A DNA stretch of 64,000 nucleotides, taken from Byssovorax sp. GTDB taxonomy: Bacteria; Myxococcota_A; Polyangia; Polyangiales; Polyangiaceae. The notes beneath the pieces are model-generated. The model worked only from the letters and a program-made list of their open reading frames with translations, was not told the origin of the DNA and did not search any database. Positions within the stretch are counted from its first letter, which is position 1; every line of letters begins with the position of its first letter. A program made the translations under genes and the position numbers. Below, piece after piece: positions 33,782 to 45,807 of this stretch. The stretch is taken from NCBI GenBank assembly GCA_025362495.1, contig JANYGI010000094.1:38652-102651 (forward strand), written 5' to 3'.

Positions 33782-34326
33782 GGCATCTTCAGGTAGATGT
33801 CGTCGAAGAGCGCTTCCAGCTTCGCGTGGCGGCCGCGGAGGCCGTCGACGACCTGCTTGGCCCACGAAAAATAGGCCTGGCGACGCTCGAGCGACCACGT
33901 CGCCGGGGGGCTCCGCGCGATGTCGCGGAGGTTGGCGATCTTGTCGGCGAGCTTGAGCTGCTGGGCCTGGAAGCTGGCGTGCGGGGCGTGCTGCACCTGG
34001 AGGCGCTTGCGCTCGTCCTTGCCGAGGCGGCGATCGTCGGTGACCTCGGCGACGATGATGGCGATCGGCTCGCCGAACTCGCGCTCGATTTCTTCCGGCG
34101 TCGTCTCGGTGTCCTCGACGGTGTCGTGGAGGATCGCCGCGGCGATCACCACCGCGTCGTCGATCTCGGCCTCGTTGGCGAGGATGTTGGCGAGATCGAT
34201 CGGGTGGTTGATGTACGGCGACTCTTCGCGGTCTTTTCGGCGCTGATGCCGGTGCTTTTCGGCGGCGAACGCCATGGCCTTGAGGACCAGGCGGATCCCA
34301 CTCGTCGACTCGGCGGCTTCGGACAT
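33778..34326 (-). CDS. MESH1-like small alarmone hydrolase, HD domain
   Basis: 182 residues. The (p)ppGpp hydrolase domain of RelA/SpoT proteins stands alone, as in MESH1: AAEKHRHQRRKDREESPYI (about 22-40) and NHPIDLANIL, the catalytic AAILHDTVEDTETTPEEIE (His-Asp and Glu-Asp pairs, about 66-84), and LKLADKIANLRDIA (Asp and Asn, about 128-141). No synthetase or TGS domain is present. It should remove the 3'-pyrophosphate of (p)ppGpp; MESH1 relatives also act on NADPH. It leads a run of overlapping genes with a hypothetical, DUF455 and ATP-grasp proteins. Confidence 0.88.
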   Translation of the reverse strand: MSEAAESTSGIRLVLKAMAFAAEKHRHQRRKDREESPYINHPIDLANILANEAEIDDAVVIAAAILHDTVEDTETTPEEIEREFGEPIAIIVAEVTDDRRLGKDERKRLQVQHAPHASFQAQQLKLADKIANLRDIARSPPATWSLERRQAYFSWAKQVVDGLRGRHAKLEALFDDIYLKMP

Positions 34327-34358
34327 GCGCGGGTTATCTCACGCCTCGGCGGCCTCGG

Positions 34359-35261
34359 CTACCCCTCGTCCCAGCGCGTGGGGCGGCGCTTCAGCGTGGT
34401 CACCCCGAGCTCGTCGCACCAGGTCGCGTAGGCCTGTCGCGGGACACCGCGGAAGGCGAGATCGTCCGGGCTCTTCTGCGGGAGCGGCACGTCCTCGATC
34501 AGCGTCGCGAGGCGTCGGTACAGCAGCGCCTCGTCGCGGTGATCGCGCAGCGTCGCTGCGATGGTCTCGGCGCCGCGGATCTTCACGTCCCAGGAAGGCG
34601 CCTGCGCGGGGATGGACTCGAGGTGCCCGTAACGGCCGAGCAGCGCGCCCGCGGTCTTGTTGCCGATGCCGGGCAGCCCCGGGATCCCGTCCGCCGTGTC
34701 GCCCACGAGCGCGAGCAGATCGGGGATGCTGCGCGGGGCGATCCCGCGCTGGGCGCGCAGGACGGCGTCGTCGATCACCCGCTCGCGCAGGCGGTCGACC
34801 TGGACGACGCGCTGGCCATCGAGGCATTGCCCGAGATCCTTGTCGGGCGTGAGGATGCGGACCTGATCGAAGTCACCGCGGAAGCGCGCCGCGGCGGTCG
34901 CGAGCGCGTCGTCGGCCTCCCACTCGTTCATCGACCACACCACGACGCCGAGCGCGCGAGCGGCCTCTTCGGCGGGGATCATCTGCGCGCGGATCTCTTC
35001 GGGGAGCCCCTCGTCGCTCTTGTAGCCGTCGAAGAGATCGTTGCGAAACGAGCGGATCGGCCGGTCGAACGCGATGCCGAGGTGGGTCACCGCCTCGGCC
35101 TCGTCGTGGAGGAGCGCCAGCAGCGACGAGACGAGGCCGACGACGCCCTTCGCGTCGAGCCCGCTCGGGGCCGTATGATCCGGGCGCTTCGAGAAGTGCG
35201 CGCGGAAGAGCTCGTAGGTACCGTCGACGAGGTGGAGACGCTTGCCGGTCATCGACGCCAT
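34359..35261 (-). CDS. 5'-3' exonuclease, FEN/PolA N-terminal type
   Basis: 300 residues, the length of stand-alone 5'-3' exonucleases. The nuclease domain has LVDGTYELFRAHF with its metal Asp, GIAFDRPIRSFRNDLFDGYK near 62-81, EWEADDALATAAARF (acidic cluster), ILTPDKDLGQCL (second acidic site) and LVGDTADGIPGLPGIG with NKTAGALL as the helix-hairpin-helix (about 185-210). It cleaves 5' flaps or single-stranded ends. It resembles the stand-alone family rather than the polymerase fusion. Its ATG is three bases from the ATG of the divergent malQ; no room for separate promoters, so one start is likely further in. Confidence 0.88.
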   Translation of the reverse strand: MASMTGKRLHLVDGTYELFRAHFSKRPDHTAPSGLDAKGVVGLVSSLLALLHDEAEAVTHLGIAFDRPIRSFRNDLFDGYKSDEGLPEEIRAQMIPAEEAARALGVVVWSMNEWEADDALATAAARFRGDFDQVRILTPDKDLGQCLDGQRVVQVDRLRERVIDDAVLRAQRGIAPRSIPDLLALVGDTADGIPGLPGIGNKTAGALLGRYGHLESIPAQAPSWDVKIRGAETIAATLRDHRDEALLYRRLATLIEDVPLPQKSPDDLAFRGVPRQAYATWCDELGVTTLKRRPTRWDEG

Positions 35262-35264
35262 CCT

Positions 35265-36877
35265 ATGAAAGAGCCCGGAAAGGATCCGTTGGAATCGCGA
35301 GGATCAGATCTGCCGTCGTTTTCGCTCGGCGTGCGGTCGAGCGGCGTGCTCCTCCACCTGACGAGCCTTCCGGGGCGCTTCGGCAGCGGAGACGTCGGGC
35401 CCGAGGCCACGCGCTTCGCCGATTTTCTCGCGTCGGCCGGGCAGCGCTGGTGGCAGATGCTGCCGATCGGGCCGCCGGGCTACGGCGACTCGCCGTACAG
35501 CGCCGAGTCGGCCTTCGCCGGCAGCCCGCTGCTGATCGATCTCGAGGCGCTCGGTCGCGACGGGCTCCTCCGGCCGCACGAGCTCGAGGTCGCCGAGCCG
35601 TTCCCCGAGGACCACGTCGACTTCGCGCGCTCGCGAGCGCTCCGCGAAGATCGGCTCGCGCGGGCCTTCGCGGCCTTCAAGCGACGCCGCGATCCCGTGG
35701 AAATCCAGGCCTTCGAGGCCTTCGTCGCCGACAACCAGAGCTGGCTCGAAGACTGGGCGCTCTTCCGCGCGGTCAAGCGCGCGCACGGCGACGTCGCGTG
35801 GACCGAGTGGCCCGCGCCGCTCAAGTACCGGGACCCGAACGCGCTCGTCGCGGCCTCCGAGCGCTACGCCGGCGCCGTCGATCTCGCCCGCTTCGAGCAG
35901 CACATTTTCGCCCAGCAGTGGCGCTCGCTCCGCGTCGCTTGCGCCGCGCGCGGCGTGGCGTTGATGGGCGATCTGCCGATCTTCGTGGCTCACGACAGCG
36001 CCGACGTGTGGCAACGCCGCGATCTCTTCCAGCTCGACGCGGCGGGCCAGCCGGCGGTTATCGCCGGCGTGCCGCCCGACTACTTCAGCGCGACCGGGCA
36101 GCGCTGGGGCAACCCGCTCTACCGCTGGGATCGCCTGCGCGACGAGGGCTACGCCTGGTGGATCGCGCGGCTGCGATCGACGCTCGCGCGCTTCGATGCG
36201 GTGCGGCTCGATCACTTCATCGGCTTCGTGCGCGCGTACGCGATCCCGGCGTCGAGCCCCACGGCGAAGATCGGATCGTGGCAGCCGGGGCCGGGCGCCG
36301 AGCTGTTCGACGCGGCGCGCGCCGCCCTCGGCCCCCTGCCGCTCGTGGCCGAGGATCTCGGCGTGGTGACGCCGGCGGTGACGGCCCTGCGCGAGCGCTT
36401 CGGCTTCCCCGGGCTGCGCGTGCTCCAGTTCGCGTTCGGCAACGATCCGCAGGCCGCGACGTTCTTGCCCGAGGCCTACCCGCGCGACACCGTCGTCTAC
36501 ACGGGGACCCACGACAACGACACCACGGCGGGCTGGTTCCACGATCACGGCGGCCACGCCAGCGAGCGATCGCTGGAGCAGATCACGCGCGAGCAGCTCG
36601 CGGCGCTGACGTACCTGGGCGGCGACGAGGGCGAGATCCACTGGAGCATGATCGCGGCGGCGGAGGCCTCGGTGGCCGATCTGACCATCGTGCCGGCGCA
36701 GGATCTGCTCGGCCTCGGCTCCGAGGCGCGGATGAATCGACCGGGCACGACGGCGGGAAACTGGGGATTTCGCCTGCGACCGGGCGAGCTCGACGAGGCG
36801 ACGGCGGAGCGGCTCGGGGCGCTCACGCAGCTCCATGGTCGCGCCCCGCACGAGCCCGAGGACGAGGAGGGCGGGGG

Positions 36878-36881
<4 letters not shown>
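35265..36881 (+). CDS. malQ: 4-alpha-glucanotransferase, GH77 (second copy)
   Basis: 538 residues. Standard MalQ motifs: SSGVLLHLTSLPGRFGSGD (about 23-41), GYGDSPYSAESAFAGSPLL, the nucleophile Asp in AVRLDHFIGFVRAY, the acid/base Glu in LVAEDLGVVTPAV, the third Asp in YTGTHDNDTTAGWF, and NRPGTTAGNWGFRL. A TTG at 35289 has AAGGA five bases upstream and could be the true start; I give the ATG at 35265. Its stop overlaps the treS-mak start (ATGA), so glucan rearrangement and trehalose/maltose handling are co-expressed. Distinct in sequence from the MalQ at 17094. Confidence 0.93.
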
Positions 36882-40234
<3,353 letters not shown>

Positions 40235-40279
40235 CGGCGGCGTCTGTCGGCGAGCCCCGACTCACGGTATGGAGAGCCC

Positions 40280-41716
40280 ATGACCACGCCGTCCGGTCCG
40301 GTGCTCCTCGATCGATTGAAGACGAAGTACCCGGACGCGCGCTACGAGCTCGACTGGGCGACGCCGCTCGATCTCCTCGTCGCGACGATGCTCGCCGCGC
40401 AGTGCACCGACGAGCGCGTCAACCGCGTCACGAAGGACCTCTTCCGCACCTACCGCACCGCGGGCGACTACGCCTCTGCCGATCTGGCGACGCTCGAGGA
40501 GGCCGTGAAGCCGACTGGCTTCTACCGCCAGAAGGCCAAAGCGGTGCAGGAAGCCTGCAGGGCGCTGGTCGCCCGCTTCGGCGGCCGCGTCCCCGAGACG
40601 ATGGACGAGATGGTCACGCTCCCCGGCGTCGCGCGCAAGACGGCCAACGTCGTGCTCAACACGGCCTTCAACCTGCCGAGCGGGGTCATTGTCGATACGC
40701 ACGTCGCCCGCGTCTCGCGGCGGATGGGCCTGAGCGCCGCGGAGAAGCCCGAGCAGATCGAGGCCGATCTCATGCGCCTCGTCCCGGAGGATCGCTGGAC
40801 GTTCTTCGGGCCGGCGATGGTGCTGCACGGGCGCCAGACCTGCACCGCGCGCGCGCCCGCGTGCTCGGGGTGCCTGATCGAGGACCAGTGTCCGAAGCGC
40901 CTCGACGGCGTGGCGCCCGCCCCGCCCGGGGCCGCCGCGAAGTCGAGGGCGGCTCCGGCGATCGAGGCAAACGCTCCTGTCACGAAAGTATCGTCACCCA
41001 CGAAGGCTCGACCCCGCTCGCTCGAGCCTGGAGGATCATCCATGTACACGCTGCCCGCTTCCTGGCGTCAGGTGCTCGCCGACGAGATCGAGAAGCCGTA
41101 TTTCCAGGAGCTCGCTCGCTTCGTCGCCTCCGAGCGCGAGGCGGGCCAGGTCTTCCCGCCCGACGACGAGGTGTTCTCCGCGCTGGAGCTCACCCCGTAC
41201 GAGGACGTCCGCGTGCTCGTCCTCGGCCAGGATCCCTATCACGATGACGACCAGGCCCACGGGCTCTGCTTCTCGGTTCGCCCCGGCGTGAAGCCCCCTC
41301 CGTCGCTCGTCAACATCTACAAAGAGCTCGAGTCCGACGTCGGCGTGAAGCCCCCGAAGAACGGTAGCCTCATCCCCTGGGCCAAGCAGGGCGTGCTGCT
41401 GCTCAATGCGGTGCTCACGGTCCGCGCCCACACCGCGAACTCCCACAAGGACCGGGGCTGGGAGACGTTCACCGACGCGGTGATCAAGAAGGTGAACGAG
41501 AAGAAGCAGCCGGTGGTGTTCCTCCTCTGGGGCGCCTACGCCCAGAAGAAGGCCAGGCTCATCGACGACAAGCGCCACACGGTGATCAAGGGCGTGCACC
41601 CGTCGCCGCTCTCGGCCCGCAACGGGTTCTTCGGGAGCAAGCCTTTCTCGACGATCAACCGCGCTCTGGAGGCGTCGGGGAGCAAGCCTATCGACTGGCG
41701 ACTGCCGGAGCGCTGA
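40280..41716 (+). CDS. Endonuclease III - uracil-DNA glycosylase fusion
   Basis: 478 residues in one uninterrupted frame. Residues 1-214 are endonuclease III: the helix-hairpin-helix LPGVARKTANVVLNTA with the catalytic Lys, DTHVARVSRR with the catalytic Asp, and the Fe-S cluster Cys ligands spaced 6-2-5 (CTARAPACSGC, then C). Residues 215-254 are a Pro/Ala/Ser/Lys linker. Residues 255-478 are family 1 UDG: VLVLGQDPYHDDDQAHG, GVLLLNAVLTVRAHTANSH, VVFLLWGAYAQKKARL and HPSPLSARNGFFGSKPFSTI. A Met at 255 has GGAGG seven bases upstream (41030-41034), so UDG may also be made alone. Both enzymes begin base excision repair of oxidised pyrimidines and uracil. Confidence 0.9.
   Translation: MTTPSGPVLLDRLKTKYPDARYELDWATPLDLLVATMLAAQCTDERVNRVTKDLFRTYRTAGDYASADLATLEEAVKPTGFYRQKAKAVQEACRALVARFGGRVPETMDEMVTLPGVARKTANVVLNTAFNLPSGVIVDTHVARVSRRMGLSAAEKPEQIEADLMRLVPEDRWTFFGPAMVLHGRQTCTARAPACSGCLIEDQCPKRLDGVAPAPPGAAAKSRAAPAIEANAPVTKVSSPTKARPRSLEPGGSSMYTLPASWRQVLADEIEKPYFQELARFVASEREAGQVFPPDDEVFSALELTPYEDVRVLVLGQDPYHDDDQAHGLCFSVRPGVKPPPSLVNIYKELESDVGVKPPKNGSLIPWAKQGVLLLNAVLTVRAHTANSHKDRGWETFTDAVIKKVNEKKQPVVFLLWGAYAQKKARLIDDKRHTVIKGVHPSPLSARNGFFGSKPFSTINRALEASGSKPIDWRLPER
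41030..41044 (+). promoter_or_regulatory. Strong internal ribosome binding site before the UDG part
   Basis: GGAGG (41030-41034) with a seven-base spacer precedes an in-frame ATG (41042) at residue 255 of the Nth-Ung frame, exactly where the UDG domain begins. It is as good as any ribosome site in the window and suggests a separate UDG product in addition to the fusion. Confidence 0.6.
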
Positions 41717-41770
41717 AAACCCGCCCGCGCACTGGCCACTCTCTCGGTCGGGGCGGCGTCGCCCCGCGCC

Positions 41771-44590
41771 TCAGCTCGGCTTCGGATCGAGCAGCTCGGC
41801 TTCGATGCGCTTTCCCGGCTGGAAATCGCCGAGCGCGAGGAGCTTCTTCACCCTCACGACGCCGCCGGGCGGCTGAAACGACCACAAGATGATCTGATTC
41901 GTGGAGATCGTCGACTTGACGATGAGGTGGGAGTCCTGCTGGGCGACGATGGTCCCCGTGAGGCGCGCCGTGCGCACCTCTTTCGCATCGTAGCGGGGCT
42001 CGTAGACGTCGGTCGAGGCGTTCCCGCTGAAGGCGTCGAAGCTCAGCACGCCCTGGTGGTCGAGGATCACGCTCAGCGCCGGGCGCGTGATGGACTTCAT
42101 GATCCGGGCCTTGGCCTGGGCCTTGAGCCGTGCGACGAGGCCTGCGTTCATGGGCTCGACGAGGATGTCGCAGAGGATCGGCAGGTGATCGCTGACGTAG
42201 CGACGGTAGATGACGAAGGCCTTCTGCTTCGGGGTGAGCGCCTGAAAATCGTCGTGACGCGGATCGTCGGCGGGGAGATCGTAGTCGCCGATGGCGTCTG
42301 CGATGATCGTCAGCACGTCGATGGCCCCGGCGTTGGCGACGAAGGGCAAGAGCTTGTCCCCGCGGAGGAAGAAGTTGTCGTAGGCGCTGGAGGTGTACTC
42401 CGCGGTCGCGGCGCCGAACTTCGGCCAGTCTTCGCGCCATACGTCTTTGCGGGTCTCGATGACGCGGAGCGAGGTGGCCACTCCTTCGCCGATCATCGGC
42501 TTGAAGCCGCCCGTGGCGAGCTCGCTGTAGAGGGTATTGGCGATGACGTTGGCCGAGTGCCCGAAGTTCAAGCCTGGATCGTAGTCGAGGTTGAAGTCGC
42601 CCATGACCATCGCGAACGGGCTGTCTTTCAGGGGGACCGTCTGCAGGCCACCGCTGCTGGTCGTCACCGGGGCGCCGCTCGCGTCCCGCGCCACCGCGCC
42701 GACGTCGGCCTTCAGCATCTCGCGCATCGCCTCGGCACGGGCCTTGATCCCGTCGAGCGTATCCTTGCCATAGGGCCCGTGGAACGCGACGATGGGGAGC
42801 GAGATGCTCGTGGTGGCGCCCGGCGGGACGATCTCCACCGGCAAGACGTACGGGCAGCGGCCGTAGAAGCCGATCTCGTTCTTCTTGGCCTTAGTCTGGT
42901 AACCGAGCAGCTCGCCGTACCGGAAGGCGATCACGGGCGCGACGCCGGGTTTGGTGGAGGTCACCTCCGGGGGCGCGCGCATCACCAGCGCCGCGCTCAT
43001 CGGGTGCACGACGGCCTGCTTGTCGGCGCAGAACACGCCGTTCGACGAGGGGCCGAAGACCGCCAGGCTCGGCTTGTAGAGCACGGCGTAGCTCTCCATC
43101 TGCGGAGGGCGGAAGAAGGGGCTGAAGGCGATCTGACTCAGCAACTCTTCGATGTACTTGAGGCCGAGCGAGTAGTGGCTGAACTGGTTGCAGGTCGCGC
43201 ACGATCCCTCGCCGTAGCCGTAGGACTTCTTGCACGCCGCGCAGCGCTTGAGCTTGAAGGCCACCCGGGCGTCGTGCGCCACGTCGAAGTCCAGAAGCTC
43301 CTTCGGCGAGGCGAAGAGCGTGAAGTCGCCCTTGAGGTCGTGATACCCGATCTCGTAATAGTCGCGGAGCGGCTTGGCCTGGTCGGCCACGACGACCTTC
43401 TTCCAGACCCCGTTGCGCGAGCCGTCCGGGTTCGCGCAGTGCGCCACGAGGAGCTTGGGGAAATAGAGGTACTCGGTCGCGGCGGCCTGCAGCGCCGGGG
43501 TGGCTTTGAGGGCCGCCGCGACGAGGAGCGGGTGCTTGTCCGCGGCCTTCTTGTTCTTCTTGACGATCTTGGCGAGCGTCTCGGCCTGCGTCGTGGTCAC
43601 CTTCTTTGGCTTCAGGTGCTTCGACTTCTGCGGGATGAGCAGGTTCTTCTGCGCGACCGCGGCGTTGTGCTGCCCGATCGCCTCGAGCTCCAGGGCGAGC
43701 TTCTTCTCCATCTTCACGTCGGCGATGATCTGCTGCTGGAGGGCGAAGCCCGCGTGATGAAGGTAGATGGTGGCCGGGGGCTTGTAGTGCTTGCCCGTCA
43801 TCTCGCTCGCGGCTTGCAGGTACGTGAGGTCCTCGCCCGCGAGCGACTCCAGCTCTCCCAGCGTGTGCGGGAGGTCGGTGATGGCGGGCTCGTCGAGGAA
43901 GCTGAATACGCTGGCGTCGGGATCGGTCCACGTCTCGTCGCGGGCGATCTTGTGCTCGATGGCGTTGAGGTTGATGTACGCGTCTTCCCGCGTCTCGAGG
44001 AGGATGGCCACGTCGGCGCTGACTGCCTCGAGCACCCGGTTGATGACCTTGTTGACGAAGGGGTTGGCCTCGCTCTTCCCGGGGTTCAGCACCTGCACGT
44101 TCCACGAGATCACGGTGAAGACGGCCGGCGCGGGAGCGACGTTGAGCGAGGTGGTCTGTCCTTGACCATCGGTGAGCGAGGCGCTGAGCGACGGAGGCTT
44201 GGCGACGTGCGCCTGCCACGTCTGGATGCGGTCGGTGCGCGCGGCGAGGATCTGCGCGACGGTGAGCGGCGCGCGCCCGGTGGTGGGCGGCGCAGGCGCG
44301 AACGGGGCCGGCGCCGTGGCCACCGCGACCGCCGGCGAGGACGACGCGATCGGGGTCGGGACCGGCGGCGGCGCCTTGAACGCGAAGGGCGCCGTGCTGG
44401 CCATGAAGGAGATCAGCGGCGTCGACGGCGGCTTCGTCGGCACGAGCACGGTCACGGTCGGCGCCACCTTGCAGTTGCAGCCGTTGATGTTGCACGACGC
44501 GCTGTTGCACTTGAACCAGGTCGCGCCGCAGCCCCCGCAAACGAAGCCGTGAGTCGCCTGGTTTCCGCACCCCTGACGGTTGCACTTCAT
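41771..44590 (-). CDS. Large zinc-ribbon protein with endonuclease/exonuclease/phosphatase (EEP) core
   Basis: 939 residues from an ATG with AGAGGA upstream. A Cys-rich N-terminus (about 1-42) contains CGGCGATWFKC and CNINGCNCK, likely zinc-binding. EEP motifs appear in order but widely spread: VISWNVQVLN (Asn near 162), VAILLETRED (Glu near 198), IVAFHGPYGKD (His near 605), MGDFNLDYD (Asp/Asn near 667) and YVSDHLPILCD (Asp-His near 800). Between the Glu and the His lies an insertion of about 400 residues with a Lys/Ala/Gln-rich helical region and a second Cys cluster, CAACKKSYGYGEGSCATC (about 448-466). The last 120 residues form a beta-rich domain. No signal peptide. The core predicts nuclease or phosphodiesterase activity. 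It overlaps the YkgJ-like gene. Confidence 0.75.
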   Translation of the reverse strand: MKCNRQGCGNQATHGFVCGGCGATWFKCNSASCNINGCNCKVAPTVTVLVPTKPPSTPLISFMASTAPFAFKAPPPVPTPIASSSPAVAVATAPAPFAPAPPTTGRAPLTVAQILAARTDRIQTWQAHVAKPPSLSASLTDGQGQTTSLNVAPAPAVFTVISWNVQVLNPGKSEANPFVNKVINRVLEAVSADVAILLETREDAYINLNAIEHKIARDETWTDPDASVFSFLDEPAITDLPHTLGELESLAGEDLTYLQAASEMTGKHYKPPATIYLHHAGFALQQQIIADVKMEKKLALELEAIGQHNAAVAQKNLLIPQKSKHLKPKKVTTTQAETLAKIVKKNKKAADKHPLLVAAALKATPALQAAATEYLYFPKLLVAHCANPDGSRNGVWKKVVVADQAKPLRDYYEIGYHDLKGDFTLFASPKELLDFDVAHDARVAFKLKRCAACKKSYGYGEGSCATCNQFSHYSLGLKYIEELLSQIAFSPFFRPPQMESYAVLYKPSLAVFGPSSNGVFCADKQAVVHPMSAALVMRAPPEVTSTKPGVAPVIAFRYGELLGYQTKAKKNEIGFYGRCPYVLPVEIVPPGATTSISLPIVAFHGPYGKDTLDGIKARAEAMREMLKADVGAVARDASGAPVTTSSGGLQTVPLKDSPFAMVMGDFNLDYDPGLNFGHSANVIANTLYSELATGGFKPMIGEGVATSLRVIETRKDVWREDWPKFGAATAEYTSSAYDNFFLRGDKLLPFVANAGAIDVLTIIADAIGDYDLPADDPRHDDFQALTPKQKAFVIYRRYVSDHLPILCDILVEPMNAGLVARLKAQAKARIMKSITRPALSVILDHQGVLSFDAFSGNASTDVYEPRYDAKEVRTARLTGTIVAQQDSHLIVKSTISTNQIILWSFQPPGGVVRVKKLLALGDFQPGKRIEAELLDPKPS

Positions 44591-44979
44591 GAATCCTCTT
44601 CCATTTGCCCGGGCTCGGCCGCGGGGATCCTGGCCTCGAAATCGTGCCAGATCCGCGGATCGTTGCGGCAGTCGTAGCGGCGGCAAGGCGCGGGGCGGTG
44701 CGCGTACACGCCGCAGCGCTCGCCGTCGTGGTGGACACAGTCGCCGCTCGCGCGCCGGGCGATGCGGTAGGGGCGGGCCGGATCGAAGCGCACCACCCCT
44801 TCGACGAGGTCTTGCGGCGCGAGGGCGAAGACGAGCGAGCAGCAGCGCGCGCGGCAGAGCGGGAGCAGCGTCGCGCAGTCGATCCGCGGCAGATCGAGGA
44901 GAGCGTACTTGTCGACGTCCGCGCCCAGCTCGGGGCCATCGGCGGCTCGGCGCGCGGTGTCGTCCCCCTGGTTCATCAT
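44587..44979 (-). CDS. YkgJ-like Cys-cluster protein
   Basis: 130 residues. The Cys pattern matches the YkgJ/CxxCxxCC family in degenerate form: LLPLCRARCCSLVF (about 37-50), GDCVHHDGERCGVY (about 79-92) and PAPCRRYDCRNDPRIW (about 97-112). These should chelate zinc or iron. It overlaps the EEP gene start (ATGA) and starts three bases after the stop of the LysM/peptidoglycan-binding gene, so all three are one translationally coupled unit. It may load metal onto, or otherwise mature, the Cys-rich EEP protein; that is inference. Confidence 0.78.
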   Translation of the reverse strand: MMNQGDDTARRAADGPELGADVDKYALLDLPRIDCATLLPLCRARCCSLVFALAPQDLVEGVVRFDPARPYRIARRASGDCVHHDGERCGVYAHRPAPCRRYDCRNDPRIWHDFEARIPAAEPGQMEEDS

Positions 44980-44982
44980 CGC

Positions 44983-45654
44983 TCAGGCGATCGGAGGCGC
45001 GGGGCGCGGCGGGAATTTGCCGGCGCCGTCGTGGATGTCGGCGAGGGCCGCGAGCGTGCCGTCGTCGAGGTCGCCGGTCGGCGCGCGGCCCGCGGCGAGC
45101 TGGAAGCTGCGCACGGCGTCGCTGGTGGCCTCGTCGAGGACGCCGTCGGCGCGGCCGCACGGGAACCCCAGGTTGTTCAGCCGCTGCTGCTGGCCGCGAA
45201 GCTCGGTGAGGGGATCGAGGTGCCCGAGCTCGAGCGTCGCCGTGCGCCCTTCTTTCCCGTACACGAGCGTGGCGCGGGTGAGGTCCGGCGGGACCCACAC
45301 CTCCAGCACGCCGTCGCCGTCGGCGGCTCCGGAGCATTCCTGTCCTCCCGGGAGGCGCAGGGTGTACTCGACCCCTGCGAGCGGCCGCTCCTGCTCGAAG
45401 AGCTGGAGACGGAGCCTGGCAGGGACCCCGCGTCGACGGAAGACATGGCGCTTGCCGGTCGCGGCCTGGGCGCTCCCCGGGCGCAGATCGGGAATGTAGA
45501 GCTCGTCGCCGGGAGCGAGGACGTTGCGACTCGGTCGCCTGGCCCGGAGGGCGTCGTTCTCGGCGTGCTGCCAGACGGCCTCCGGAAAGTGACCGTGCGC
45601 GAACGCGACGCTGTCGGTGCTGTCACCGATCTTGATCACGTGCCGAGAGGCCAT
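44983..45654 (-). CDS. LysM-like / peptidoglycan-binding domain protein
   Basis: 223 residues, no signal peptide. The N-terminal LysM-like module (about 1-55) reads VIKIGDSTDSVAFAHGHFPE then VLAPGDELYIPDLR. A beta-sandwich middle (about 68-140: FRRRGVPARLRLQLFEQ, LEVWVPPDLTRATLVYG) follows, and a PG_binding_1 module (about 145-205: QQQRLNNLGFPCGRADGVL, ATSDAVRSFQLAAGRAPTG). In Polyangia, proteins of this exact plan usually lie beside VgrG/PAAR genes and type VI effectors, from memory of the family. First gene of the operon with the YkgJ-like and EEP genes. It may dock or escort the EEP protein; no VgrG or PAAR gene is in the window. Confidence 0.82.
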   Translation of the reverse strand: MASRHVIKIGDSTDSVAFAHGHFPEAVWQHAENDALRARRPSRNVLAPGDELYIPDLRPGSAQAATGKRHVFRRRGVPARLRLQLFEQERPLAGVEYTLRLPGGQECSGAADGDGVLEVWVPPDLTRATLVYGKEGRTATLELGHLDPLTELRGQQQRLNNLGFPCGRADGVLDEATSDAVRSFQLAAGRAPTGDLDDGTLAALADIHDGAGKFPPRPAPPIA

Positions 45655-45807
45655 GGATCGACGCTATCACCTCCGCTCGCAGCGAGGGAGGGCGAGGCTC
45701 GCCCCGGCGCGCGCTCTCGCCCTCGCGGCCGCGGCGGGCTCGCCCGGGTGAAACGACGCTTCCAGGCTTGCGCGCCCGCGGGTTTCGGGTCTCCTTGTCC
45801 AGACCGG

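Noticed and set aside
41042..41716. Uracil-DNA glycosylase as a separate gene only
   Set aside because: There is no stop between the Nth and UDG parts and the frame is continuous, so the fusion is reported; the internal start is listed as an additional possibility.
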